NCBI RefSeq assembly: GCF_001591025.1
Contig: NZ_BCTZ01000013.1
Location: forward strand, 186,001 to 250,000
Length of the DNA stretch: 64,000 nt
Source of the DNA: Sphingomonas soli NBRC 100801
Lineage (GTDB): Bacteria; Pseudomonadota; Alphaproteobacteria; Sphingomonadales; Sphingomonadaceae
Direction of reading: 5' to 3'
Shown one piece after another: positions 51,117 through 60,105 of this stretch; position 1 is the first letter of the stretch, and the number at the start of each line of letters is the position of its first letter. The position numbers were made by a program, and so were the translations under genes. The notes beneath the pieces are model-generated. The model was not told the DNA's origin and made no database searches. It saw only the letters and a program-made list of their open reading frames with translations.

Positions 51117-52394
51117 TTAGAATGCGACACGCTCCATCAGGGTCTGAAAGGCGCGAGCCGTACGGGCGACATTGGCGGCGGATACGCAGCGTGCATTGTC
51201 GCTGGCGACATGATGAAAGCGATGCGTGCCGAAGACCGCCGCGACCGTCGCATAGCCCGCCGCGAGAATTTCCACCTGCTCGCCCGCGGAAACCGTTTCG
51301 CTCGAATAGGGCGCTTCAAGCCCCGGTTGTCCGGCGAATATCTCGCGCGCCAGTGGCAGCAGTCCCGGCGTGACCGAGAGATAGCGCTGCGTATCGACGC
51401 CCGGCAGCGGCGCTCCGGTAAAGTCGTGCCAGTCCTGCGAGGCCAGATTTGCGCCCAGATGCAGCCAGAAATGCGTGTCCGCTGGCCTGGGCGCCGTCGC
51501 TTTCAATGCTTCGGCCGCACCCAGATTTTCATATTCATGTCCGCTGTTGCAGACGAAAGCGAGGTTGTAGCCGGTTACGACCCTGCTCGCCCAGCGCGCC
51601 AGCCAGAGCCATGTGGCGACGCCCCCGCCCCGCTCGCCCGCACAGTCATACCAGCCCGATCGCGGAGTCGATACGACCACCCACTTCTTCCTGCCGCGAT
51701 CGATCCGGCCGATGAAGTTGGTAGCGGGGCGCCGGCCGCCTTCGCCAGTCATCACCAGCGTCGCGACCTCCGCGCGCATTGCCGCAGCGAGGAAGGGGCC
51801 GGCATCTTCCGGCGCCAGCAGCGCGACCGGTCCCGCGAAAATCGGCTGGCGCCCATCGGCATTGAGCGCGATCACTTTCCCGCTGGGTCCATGCGTAACC
51901 ACGATCACCGCTTTGGCCCCCATCGCGAAGGCCGCGTGTACAGGTTCGCGTATCGCCTTGCTCATCGCGCTGGAATGGCGCGCGAAGGCCAGTTCGAGCA
52001 GTGCGATCGCGCCGGAAAGCGGCACCTCCGCCATGCCCGCGCCATCGACTCGCACGAGCGGGCCCGATACGCCGCCCTCGCCCGTCGGCATCACGATCGG
52101 CTGCGGGCACACCTCTGTCCGGGGTCCCCCACAGCGGAGTTCGCTTGCTCGCGGTTCAAACCAAGGCACTGAGATCGATTGCCGCTCGACCTCGAAACCA
52201 AGCGCTGCAATCTCCGCAGCAAGCCAGGCGCCACAGCGATTGTCTCCGGTGCCGCCAGCCTGCTTGCTGCCAAAACGGATATAGCGATCCAGATCCATTG
52301 CGACCCGCGCCACGGGATCGTCCTGCCCCCCGGCGAGCACCGCCGTCGCAGGCAGCACCGCGCCGGTCGCCAGGAATTCGCGCCTGTTGGGCAT
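51117..52394 (-). CDS. M28-like peptidase-fold protein with Tat signal
   Basis: A 425-residue protein starting MPNRREFLATGAVLPATAVLAG (Tat-type) at ATG 52394 behind GGAGAGA. A PA-like insert (HAAFAMGAKAVIVVTHGPSG) and the downstream M28 outline (NFIGRIDRGRKKWVVVSTPRSGWYDCAGERGGG, FVCNSGHEYENLGA) are visible. The usual first metal ligand (His in xHxDS) and the GAxDNASG motif are altered, so it may be a non-peptidase or inactive relative. It is divergent from a serine hydrolase and precedes the TonB operon on the same strand. Confidence 0.8.
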   Translation of the reverse strand: MPNRREFLATGAVLPATAVLAGGQDDPVARVAMDLDRYIRFGSKQAGGTGDNRCGAWLAAEIAALGFEVERQSISVPWFEPRASELRCGGPRTEVCPQPIVMPTGEGGVSGPLVRVDGAGMAEVPLSGAIALLELAFARHSSAMSKAIREPVHAAFAMGAKAVIVVTHGPSGKVIALNADGRQPIFAGPVALLAPEDAGPFLAAAMRAEVATLVMTGEGGRRPATNFIGRIDRGRKKWVVVSTPRSGWYDCAGERGGGVATWLWLARWASRVVTGYNLAFVCNSGHEYENLGAAEALKATAPRPADTHFWLHLGANLASQDWHDFTGAPLPGVDTQRYLSVTPGLLPLAREIFAGQPGLEAPYSSETVSAGEQVEILAAGYATVAAVFGTHRFHHVASDNARCVSAANVARTARAFQTLMERVAF

Positions 52395-52567
52395 CACGTT
52401 TCTCTCCAATGACATGTGCAAAAATGCGCGTCCGAACACTTCCCCGCAACGCGAACTTCTTCGTTTGACGCCCATCGAAGCCGCCGGGATCATGTACGCG
52501 TACGTGTGCGTGCGTGTGTCCTGGCATCTTGCGATGCCGCTCACACGACTCGGGAGCAGGAGAGATC

Positions 52568-53605
52568 ATGACTGGCCGATCGGTTGTCCGTTACCTGTCG
52601 CTTGCAGCGATGCTCTATGGGTCGACCATCGCCCCCGCCGCATCGGCACCGCCCCGGCCCGCGGCGGCCGACGCCTCGATGACGACCCTGCTCGCCTATC
52701 TCCGCGATCAGAACAGCACCGGTTTCCTCGTTGTCCAGGACGGCCGGATTCTGGTCGAGAAGAATTGGGATCCTCCCGCGGGCGACCGGCAATTTCCGCT
52801 GTTCGTCCATGGCCGTGCGGCGAACGGCGCTCTGCTCGAGGATGTCGCTTCGCAGCAGAAGAGCTTCGTCGCCGTGCTGGCCGCGATCGCTGTCGACAAG
52901 GGGCTGATCCGGATCGAGCAGCCCGTTTCCGCTTATCTCGGAAGGGGCTGGAGCAAGGCGACGCCGGACCAGGAAGCGAAGATCCGCGTACTCGACCTGC
53001 TCCAGATGAGTTCGGGGTTGGACGAGCGGTTCGGCTATGCCGCGCCCGTCGGCGCCAGCTTCTTCTACAACACGCCGGTCTATGCAGTCTGCAAGCGCAT
53101 CCTTGCCGCAGCCGCCGGGCAACCGCTCGAAGTCATTACCCGCGACTGGCTGACCGGACCGGCCGGCATGAACGACACCGCGTGGCGCACGCGACCGGCG
53201 GCGATGGCGGGTATCGGCAACGATACCGGGCTGGTGACCACCCCGCGCGATACTGCGGTGTTCGGGCAGCTTATCCTGGCGAACGGCGTCGCGAAGAACG
53301 GACAGCGGATCGTGTCCGAATCCGGTCTGAGAGCGATGTTCGAGCGTGCGCCAACCAATCCCGCCTATGGCCGGCTATGGTGGCTCAACGGCGGCGACTA
53401 CCGGATCGGTGCCCTTGGCGGCCGCCAGCCCGGCCCGCTCGTCGCGGCAGCCCCCGCAGACATGGTCGCCGCGTTCGGAGCGCTCACCCGCCGCCTCTAC
53501 ATCGTCCGCAGCCGCAAAATGGTGGTCGTGCGGACCGGGGCAGCCGCTCCCGACCCGGGCTTTGACCAACAGCTCTGGCTCAGGCTGAACGCAGCGATCC
53601 GCTAA
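52568..53605 (+). CDS. Beta-lactamase-fold serine hydrolase (class C/AmpC-like)
   Basis: A 345-residue exported protein with a signal peptide (YLSLAAMLYGSTIAPAASA). SQQK (ASQQKSFVAV) is the Ser-x-x-Lys motif and FFYNTPVYAV gives Tyr-x-Asn; DLLQMSSGLDERFG is typical of the family. Such proteins are esterases, D-aminopeptidases or lactone hydrolases rather than resistance enzymes. It starts at ATG 52568 behind GGAGAG and is divergent from the M28-like gene; the 173-base gap contains a short palindrome GTACGCGTAC (52494-52503). Confidence 0.88.
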   Translation: MTGRSVVRYLSLAAMLYGSTIAPAASAPPRPAAADASMTTLLAYLRDQNSTGFLVVQDGRILVEKNWDPPAGDRQFPLFVHGRAANGALLEDVASQQKSFVAVLAAIAVDKGLIRIEQPVSAYLGRGWSKATPDQEAKIRVLDLLQMSSGLDERFGYAAPVGASFFYNTPVYAVCKRILAAAAGQPLEVITRDWLTGPAGMNDTAWRTRPAAMAGIGNDTGLVTTPRDTAVFGQLILANGVAKNGQRIVSESGLRAMFERAPTNPAYGRLWWLNGGDYRIGALGGRQPGPLVAAAPADMVAAFGALTRRLYIVRSRKMVVVRTGAAAPDPGFDQQLWLRLNAAIR

Positions 53606-54053
53606 GGTCGAGCGGCTCACCGGCGGGCCAAGCGATGCCCGTTGCGATCGACGCCAGGTGCCTCGCCGATACCGGCGCGCTGGAAGGATATTGCCGATCT
53701 CGGACGGCAAACCGAAATTCCCTTCAATCGGTCTCGACCCGGCCTTCGCAGAATGTGCACGCGGGCCCGTGAACTCGTGACCGGCGCGAACCACCAAACC
53801 ACGCCGGGCCACCTGGCTTCGCGAACTCAACCGATCGCAGGTCGGATTTGCAGACTCTGATCGCCTCCGGCGCAACTCCGATCATTCAGATCAAGAAAGC
53901 TTTGAGTTCCGCTAAAGGGCCGGAAGAGGAATGGCAGCTTGTCGACTCCAGTCGTAAGAAGCCGCCATTCATTCAGCCCCACGACAAGATAAACCGAAGC
54001 GCAAGTGTTTGTGGCGCCAGTTGACGCGGAGAGGCCAGCTTGCGATCGTGCGT
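53606..54053. other. 448-base gap without a supported gene
   Basis: Between a plus-strand hydrolase and a minus-strand lipoprotein gene, which converge here. Short frames on both strands lack ribosome sites and family features. I see no terminator, repeat or RNA gene. GC content falls in 53880-54010, as in decayed sequence. Confidence 0.5.
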
Positions 54054-55085
54054 TCAATAAGTCTTCGAAGCCAGGACCGAGCCGTCTGCCGCGTCAGTGA
54101 TGGTAACTTGGCGGAATTTTGCGCGGATCGCCGACTGGTCGACGCCCTTCACGAAGCTGGAACCGACCGGCGCGAAGGTCACCGCCACCACCACTTTCCG
54201 CTCCGGATTGCGCTGGGCGAAGTTCGCCGCATCGTCGCGCGTCATCGCGATCGCGGGCAGCATTTCGCGCGACTTGTAATTGGCTAGGCCGCCCATGCCG
54301 CGATCGACATCGCCAAACACCACCCACCATTGCGACTGACGCTGGAATTTATAGACCTTGGTCTTGTCCGCCGACACGCATTGCGGCGCGATCAGCGATG
54401 CCTGGAAATGGTTGATCGCCTGTCCGGTGCGGTCGCTCCACAGCTCGACATTGGCGCCATCAGGATAGGGATCGATCGCTTCGATGTCCTCTGGCTTCAG
54501 CGTCGTCGCGGTGCTGAGCGACTGGAGCTGGAACGTGCCGGTCGCGTCGTTCCACTGGCCGAGCTTTGCAGTGAAATAAAGCGTCAGTTCGCGCGGTTGG
54601 GTTGCTGCCCAGGCCTTGAGATCGTTGCGCGATTTGGTCAGGCCCGCCTTGCCGCGTTCGCGATTGCCAAACTCGCCGGCCAGATCGTCGTTCAGCTCGA
54701 TACCGCGCGCGCACGACCGGATCGCGGTGTACCACACCCAGATCGGCTCGAACGCTTCAGTCACGCGAGTATCATTGGCCACGGCCCATAACGTGAAGGG
54801 CACCGTGTTCAGCATATTCTGCCGCGACTTCAGGATCGTCTCGGCATCGGTCAACTCGCCCGAGCCGGAATAGGCCTCGCGGTCCCAGTCGGCGGGCATC
54901 CAGCTTGCCGGAACCACCAGTCCGGTCGGGTCCGGAGCCGAAGTCTGCTCTAACGGCGCGGCGGGCGCGGCAGTCCCCATGGTCTGATTGCCCTGGACGG
55001 CATTGGCCACTGGCGAACCGCCTTCATTACCGCAGCCTGCCAGCAGCAGCGCCACCGATACTGCACCTGCACCTATCCGAACCAT
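54054..55085 (-). CDS. Lipoprotein of unknown function
   Basis: A 343-residue protein with a lipoprotein signal (VSVALLLAGC, lipid-modified Cys at about 18) and a low-complexity linker (NAVQGNQTMGTAAPAAPLEQ). The mature domain contains WDREAYSGSGELTDAETILKSRQ and VDRGMGGLANYKSREMLPAIAMT. I do not recognise a named family. It is part of a minus-strand run with a small exported protein and a membrane protein (17-base and 2-base gaps), so probably one operon with a shared envelope role. Confidence 0.75.
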   Translation of the reverse strand: MVRIGAGAVSVALLLAGCGNEGGSPVANAVQGNQTMGTAAPAAPLEQTSAPDPTGLVVPASWMPADWDREAYSGSGELTDAETILKSRQNMLNTVPFTLWAVANDTRVTEAFEPIWVWYTAIRSCARGIELNDDLAGEFGNRERGKAGLTKSRNDLKAWAATQPRELTLYFTAKLGQWNDATGTFQLQSLSTATTLKPEDIEAIDPYPDGANVELWSDRTGQAINHFQASLIAPQCVSADKTKVYKFQRQSQWWVVFGDVDRGMGGLANYKSREMLPAIAMTRDDAANFAQRNPERKVVVAVTFAPVGSSFVKGVDQSAIRAKFRQVTITDAADGSVLASKTY

Positions 55086-55102
55086 CGCATTCTTCCCTTC
55101 TC

Positions 55103-55501
55103 TCAGCGCGCGCGGAACCGGGCCGGGACCTGATCCCGTCGGCAGATCCGCATCGCGGGGCCGTCATCCTGAATAGTGAGCGCGATGCGCCTGCCCGGCA
55201 GCTTGCGCAGTTCGATCTCGAGCGATTCGATGAACAGCGATCCATCGCGGGCGCGCATCACCCGGCCGACCGGCAGGACTTCGAGGCCCGTCGCATCGCC
55301 GTTGCGGTCATAACCCGGTACGCCGACGCGCTTTCCGTCGTAGAAGAAGATGTCATACGCTGCGGCGCACGGCGTCGCGGCATCGACATAATAGCCCGGC
55401 GCGATGCCCAGCGGTCCGACCGGGGCGGGAAGCGGGGCGGCCTGTTGCGCGGCCGCCCCTCCCCCCATGGCCAGCAGAACGAACGCAAGCGCGATGCGCA
55501 T
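55103..55501 (-). CDS. Small exported protein
   Basis: A 132-residue protein starting MRIALAFVLLAMGGGAAAQQ (signal peptide ending AAA). The mature part reads PLGIAPGYYVDAATPCAAAYDIFFYDGKRVGV and ends IRLPDxxPxRFRAR-like, beta-rich with two cysteines that may form a disulfide. It begins 2 bases after the stop of the preceding membrane protein gene. Function unknown. Confidence 0.75.
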   Translation of the reverse strand: MRIALAFVLLAMGGGAAAQQAAPLPAPVGPLGIAPGYYVDAATPCAAAYDIFFYDGKRVGVPGYDRNGDATGLEVLPVGRVMRARDGSLFIESLEIELRKLPGRRIALTIQDDGPAMRICRRDQVPARFRAR

Positions 55502-55503
55502 GC

Positions 55504-56250
55504 TCAGCCCTTCGCCAGCGGATTGCGGATGATGCCGAAGCCCGCAGCGATCAGCGCGGCGCCCGCCAGCAGCAGCAGCCACACGCCGATCCCGATCCCG
55601 ACCGAGTCCGACATCTGGCGCGCCATGAAGTCGGGCACCGCGTCGATCGCCGCCGAACGCAACATGATCGGCAGCAGCCCCGCGACGATCGCCGCGACGC
55701 CCGCGACGAGCGTGGCAGTGCGCAGCGCCTTGCCGCTCCACGCCGCCCAGATCAGCCACAGCGCAGCCAGCGGCGCGCCGAAGCGCAGCACCAGCAGCGT
55801 CTCCAGCATACCCAGCCCCCCGCCTCGCCCGCTCATCGCGGCGGCGCGGGACAGCGCGCCCATGCCGGTGCGGCTGTCGCCCAGCCCGAACAGCGACAGG
55901 CTGTCGAACGGGCTGGTGATCGCGGGCAGGAAACAGGCGATTAGCACCACTACCGCCAGCGGCGTGGCCAGCGATCCGGTGAGCAACGACTTGACCTTGT
56001 CGGCCTGAGGCGAGCCGGAAATGTCTCCCAGATCGACATTGATGTTGCCAAGCGCGGCGAGCACCGCGCCGCCGACCGGATAGATTTCCTTCGCCTGTCC
56101 GTCCGCACCTTCGAAATCGACGACCGTGCCGGTTGCGGGCGGCCGTTCGCCGCGCCAGTCGGCACGAGCGAACCGATAACGCGAGCCGTCCTCCGCCGAG
56201 ATCGCGCCAGTGCCGTCAGCTTCGCTGAAGCCTAGAATCTTGCCCTTCAT
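55504..56250 (-). CDS. Membrane protein with an N-terminal cold-shock-like domain
   Basis: A 248-residue protein. Residues 1-62 (MKGKILGFSEADGTGAISAEDGSRYRFARADW...VVDFEGADGQAKEIYPV) resemble the cold-shock domain (GKILGF...GTGAI...D...RF). Then come about four membrane helices (LAVVVLIACFLPAIT, LGMLETLLVLRFGAPLAALWLIW, ATLVAGVAAIVAGLLPIML, VWLLLLAGAALIAAGFGII). The arrangement of a nucleic-acid or metabolite-binding fold on a membrane anchor is known but poorly understood. First gene of a three-gene run. Confidence 0.8.
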   Translation of the reverse strand: MKGKILGFSEADGTGAISAEDGSRYRFARADWRGERPPATGTVVDFEGADGQAKEIYPVGGAVLAALGNINVDLGDISGSPQADKVKSLLTGSLATPLAVVVLIACFLPAITSPFDSLSLFGLGDSRTGMGALSRAAAMSGRGGGLGMLETLLVLRFGAPLAALWLIWAAWSGKALRTATLVAGVAAIVAGLLPIMLRSAAIDAVPDFMARQMSDSVGIGIGVWLLLLAGAALIAAGFGIIRNPLAKG

Positions 56251-56284
56251 CGTGACTATTCCTCGTCTGATCGGAATGGCGGCC

Positions 56285-56710
56285 TCAGCCTGCCTTGCAC
56301 TGTTCGCGGATCTGCGGGTTCACCACGTGCAGCGTCTCGCGCAACTCGGCGACTGCCGAGGAGATGGCGCGGCGATCGGTGGGATCGATTCCGGCTTCGC
56401 GGAGCATCGCGCCGTTCACGGCCTCACGGTCCTGCGGGTCCGGGCGCAACGGCCATTGGAGCGCAACGAAGGCAGGCTTGAGCTTTTCGGGAACCGCCTT
56501 GTCGAGCTTTTCGGCCACGCAACCGCAATCCATGCCGCTATACCCCGGCAGGCCGCCACGCGGTGTCCCGTCCGACATCGGCTCGGTGCAGATCTCGCCC
56601 AGTTGCTTCGCGAATTTTGACTGGCCGCAACCGGACAGCGTAAGCGCACCGGCCAGCGCAACACCCGCGAACAACAGACGGCCGGCGAGCGGCTTCACGT
56701 GCTTTTTCAT
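56285..56710 (-). CDS. Small lipoprotein
   Basis: A 141-residue protein with a lipobox (LAGALTLSGC) after a positively charged start (MKKHVKPLAGR). Five cysteines in the mature part (CGQSKFAKQLGEICTEP, MDCGCVAEK, REQC) suggest disulfides. No family recognised. It lies upstream of the kinase-like gene on the opposite strand, with a 142-base gap that must hold both promoters. Confidence 0.75.
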   Translation of the reverse strand: MKKHVKPLAGRLLFAGVALAGALTLSGCGQSKFAKQLGEICTEPMSDGTPRGGLPGYSGMDCGCVAEKLDKAVPEKLKPAFVALQWPLRPDPQDREAVNGAMLREAGIDPTDRRAISSAVAELRETLHVVNPQIREQCKAG

Positions 56711-56852
56711 TCCATTATCCCTTCGCGATGCAAGCGTGGCGGACCGTGTCGCAGTCCTTCCCTCTCCACGGCGTTGGGATGTAAAATTCCTGCACCCTCA
56801 AAGTCTTGAAGCCATTATCAAGAAATTCTAAAGGTCGTTACGGGAGCGGCAT

Positions 56853-59582
56853 ATGGATAGGGATAGCGTATCGTCCCGTCGCCGGCGCAGAATCTGGCGC
56901 TTCGTGGACGCCGAATTCGACGAAGCCGGATGGATGCTGCGAATCGCGGGCCAGCCCGCCCCGCTCGAGACGAAGCCGCTCGAAGTGCTCCACGAATTGC
57001 TGCTGCGCGCAGGTGAAGTCGTCACCAAGAACGAACTGCTCGATGCCGTATGGTCGGGCGTCACCGTCGTCGAAGGCTCGCTGCCCACGGCGATCTCAAA
57101 GCTGCGCAGGGCGCTGGGCAAATCCCGCGAGCATGTGATCGAAACGGTGCCGCGGGTCGGGTATCGGCTGATTGGGCCGCTCGCGATCGAAACCGTGGAA
57201 TCGCCGCTCGCACCGCGCTTCGCATTCGAACCGGGCGATATCGTGCCGGGCCGCGGCCAGTGGCAGCTCGAACGGGCGCTCGGCGACGCCGGAACCGCCG
57301 ATGTCTGGTCAGCAAAGCATATCAAGACGAGCGAACGGCGCGTCTTCAAATTCGCCGATGCGCCGGACCGGCTGCGTAGCCTGAAGCGCGAAGCGGCATT
57401 GTCGCGCCTGTTGTTCGCAGGGCTGGGTGCGACGGCCCCGGCGCCTGCCCTGCTCGAATGGAATTTCGACGCTTCGCCCTATTTCCTCGAATATGCCTTT
57501 GGCGGACATGATCTGATCGCATGGGCGGCAGAAGCGGGCGGCCTTGCGGCGATCCCGATCGAACACCGCCTCGCCGTCGCCGCATTGATTGCGCGCGCAG
57601 TCGCCAGCGTCCACGACCTCGGCGTACTGCACAAGGATCTGAAGCCCGCCAATATCCTGATCGCGCAAGGCGATGCGGGGCCGGTGGTGAAGCTGGCCGA
57701 TTTCGGCAGCGGCCGCCTGCTCGACGGGACGATGCTCCATGCCTTCCGCATCACCGATCCGGGGTCGCTCGACGCCGGGCTGGGGGCGAACGAGCCGCGT
57801 TCGGGCACCTATGCCTATCAGGCGCCCGAACTGGTCGGCGATGCGATGCCGACAGTGAAGAGCGACATCTATGCGCTCGGCCTGATACTGTTCCAGCTGG
57901 CCAGCGGCGACTTCGCCGCCGCGCTCGCCCCGGGATGGGAGGACAAGATTCGGGATCCGGTGCTGCGCGAGGATATCCGCTTGGCCGGCGAAGGCGTGCC
58001 CGAGCGCCGCATCGCCAGCGCCAGCGAACTCGCCGACCGGATCGAACGGATCGACGCGCGGCGGGCGGAAGCCGCGCTTGCCGCCGAACAGGCGCACTGG
58101 ATGGCCGAACGCAAGCGCATCGACGATCGCCGCCGCGCCCGCCTGCCCTGGGTCCGCGCCGCATTCGGCAGCATGGCGATCGGGCTGATCGTCTCGTCCT
58201 CTCTCGCAGTCTATGCCTGGACCCAGCGCAATCACGCGATCGCCGCGCAGGCTCAGGCCGATGCGGGCTATGACTTCATCGCGCAGGACGTGCTGGCAAG
58301 TCCCGATCCCGCGAAATCGAGCGCCGATGAGACCGTGCTTCAGGCGATCAAGCGCGCCAGCCTGAGCATCGACCAGCGCTTCTCCGGTTCGCCGGGCGTC
58401 GCGGCCCGCCTTCATCTGTCAGTCGCGCGCGCTTTCGCCCAGCGATCGGACGTCGACGCCGCGCGGAGCGAATTTGCCAAGGCCGATCAATGGTTCGCCA
58501 AGGCCGGCGAAAGCGAGAGCGACGATGCCGCGATGGGACGGATCGCGAGCATCTATCTAGAAGCCACATCCGGCCAGCCGGGACGGCTGGAGGAAGCGGG
58601 CCGGATGATCGAGCGCGAACGCAAGCGGCTCGGCGAACGCGCCGATCGCGGCAAGACCGGCTTTGCGCTCGCGCAGGCTGAAGGCGCGTATGGCTATATG
58701 TCGGATCTCTCCGTGGCCGAACGGGCGTTCGATCGCGCGGTAAGGATCGGCGAAGCCCCCGGCTCGGGCGTGAAGCCGACCGATCTGCTCAAGGCCCGAT
58801 CATCACGCGTCCTGACGCTGATGCGGCTCGGCCGCGCCGGCGAGGCTGAGCCACTGGCGCGTTCGATCTTAGCGGAATCGGTGCGCGTCCGCGGTGCCGA
58901 TCATCCGGATACCATGGTGACGCGCCAACACTGGCTGAACAGCCTTTCGATGCTGGGGAGGCATCAGGAGGTGCTCGCTGGCAGTACGCCGCTTATCGCG
59001 GCCATGCAGCGACAGCTTGGCCCCGCGCACCGACTGACGCTGGGCTTGCATTCGACGCGGTTCGAGAGCTTTTCGGCGCTCCGCCGGTATGACGAGGCGT
59101 CTCGCGAAGCCAAAATCGTGTGGGACGGCGCCTCCGCGCAAAACGGCGGGGCATCGCACCAGGCTCTGGTCGGGCAGATCGATTATGGCGCATCGCTGTG
59201 CCAGACCGACCGGCGCGCCGAGGGCATGGCGATCGCGCAGCAGGCGCTGGCGTCGGTGCGCAAGGCCTTTGAGACAAAATATCCACTGACCCACACCATT
59301 GCATTCTACGCCGCCGAATGCCTGATCGCGAACCGCCGCTATACCGAGGCGCGGGCATTGCTCGAAACGGTCGATGCGAAAAAGGTGACTGAACTGACCG
59401 GGCAGCTCAATTTTTCTGCCATGTTGCATTTGGCCCAGGCAGAAACCGCATTTGGAACGGGAGATCGGAAGCAAGCGGAGGCGCTGCTTTCTGCAGCCTT
59501 GAAAGATGTGGGCGCCTCCAGTGACACCCAGGCTGCCAGACGAGCTGAAGTGCTAAGGAGAAGACTATCTGCGGGAAAATGA
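56853..59582 (+). CDS. DNA-binding winged helix fused to Ser/Thr kinase, membrane helix and TPR-like repeats
   Basis: A 909-residue multidomain protein with a GGGAG ribosome site. Residues about 10-112 form an OmpR/CadC-type winged helix (LETKPLEVLHELLLRAGEVVTKNELLDAVW ... SLPTAISKLRRALG ... ETVPRVGYRLIG). Residues 140-400 form a protein kinase: LHKDLKPANILI at 259-270 (catalytic Asp and Asn), ADFGSGR at about 282-288, TYAYQAPELVG and VKSDIYALGLILFQL. A membrane helix (GSMAIGLIVSSSLAVYAW, about 438-455) follows, then some 400 residues of TPR-like repeats ending in a short charged tail. It lacks a usual glycine-rich loop (GDAGTADVW). It resembles membrane-bound one-component regulators with an added kinase. 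Divergent from the small lipoprotein operon. Confidence 0.88.
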   Translation: MDRDSVSSRRRRRIWRFVDAEFDEAGWMLRIAGQPAPLETKPLEVLHELLLRAGEVVTKNELLDAVWSGVTVVEGSLPTAISKLRRALGKSREHVIETVPRVGYRLIGPLAIETVESPLAPRFAFEPGDIVPGRGQWQLERALGDAGTADVWSAKHIKTSERRVFKFADAPDRLRSLKREAALSRLLFAGLGATAPAPALLEWNFDASPYFLEYAFGGHDLIAWAAEAGGLAAIPIEHRLAVAALIARAVASVHDLGVLHKDLKPANILIAQGDAGPVVKLADFGSGRLLDGTMLHAFRITDPGSLDAGLGANEPRSGTYAYQAPELVGDAMPTVKSDIYALGLILFQLASGDFAAALAPGWEDKIRDPVLREDIRLAGEGVPERRIASASELADRIERIDARRAEAALAAEQAHWMAERKRIDDRRRARLPWVRAAFGSMAIGLIVSSSLAVYAWTQRNHAIAAQAQADAGYDFIAQDVLASPDPAKSSADETVLQAIKRASLSIDQRFSGSPGVAARLHLSVARAFAQRSDVDAARSEFAKADQWFAKAGESESDDAAMGRIASIYLEATSGQPGRLEEAGRMIERERKRLGERADRGKTGFALAQAEGAYGYMSDLSVAERAFDRAVRIGEAPGSGVKPTDLLKARSSRVLTLMRLGRAGEAEPLARSILAESVRVRGADHPDTMVTRQHWLNSLSMLGRHQEVLAGSTPLIAAMQRQLGPAHRLTLGLHSTRFESFSALRRYDEASREAKIVWDGASAQNGGASHQALVGQIDYGASLCQTDRRAEGMAIAQQALASVRKAFETKYPLTHTIAFYAAECLIANRRYTEARALLETVDAKKVTELTGQLNFSAMLHLAQAETAFGTGDRKQAEALLSAALKDVGASSDTQAARRAEVLRRRLSAGK

Positions 59583-59961
59583 CTGGATGGTAGCGACATG
59601 AGGCAGTTGATTGGCATATCAACCTCTCAAGTCGGCAATGACCGTCATCTGCCAGCAACTACCGCTTACCCGTCAGCGCAGTGAGCGGCCCCTTTCGGCC
59701 TGCCCTCGGCCTGCCCCAAATGACGGGCGCTGGACCGACTGCTGACTGACGGCTTCGGAACCGAATAATATCCAGAAAAGCAATTTAGGATACGGAATAG
59801 CCAAAAAAGCATCCGTAAATATCCATGAACTAGCTTCTACCTCTCATATTCCTACAGGGCGCAAACAGTTTGCATTCAGGCAGGGGTTGGTGAGCCGCTG
59901 CTTTAGCTTGCGCCGGGGTTTGTCCCGCACGACAGCGGCCTGCGCGAACGAATGATGATCC
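59583..59961. other. 379-base gap without a supported gene; short palindromes
   Basis: AT-rich relative to its surroundings. It contains TACGGA-N15-TCCGTA (59791-59817) and the perfect 13-bp palindrome GCAAACAGTTTGC (59861-59873). No gene, RNA or terminator is evident. With the truncated CoA transferase beyond it, this looks like a deletion scar. Confidence 0.45.
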
Positions 59962-60105
59962 GCCATCCGCCTGCCCGCCGAAGCCCGCGCAGCGCCGTCC
60001 GCTGCCCCGGCGATCGGCCAGCACAGCGATGAAGTGCTGGCGGAGATTCTCGGCATGAGCAGTGGCGAGATCGGCAAGCTGCACGATCGGGGCCTTGTCG
60101 CATGA
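59962..60105 (+). pseudogene. C-terminal remnant of a CaiB/BaiF-type CoA transferase
   Basis: Read directly from the plus strand: after a stop near 59955, the frame gives SAIRLPAEARAAPSAAPAIG, then QHSDEVLAEILGMSSGEIGK and LHDRGLVA with a TGA at 60103-60105. The end APAxGQHxDEVLxExLG...L...G.V is the C terminus of type III CoA transferases, but the first 350 residues are missing. The stop overlaps the start of the next gene (ATGA), so this was once the upstream gene of an operon. Confidence 0.72.

Noticed and set aside
53642..54057. Short frames on both strands between the serine hydrolase and the lipoprotein
   Set aside because: No ribosome sites, no family resemblance and odd composition.
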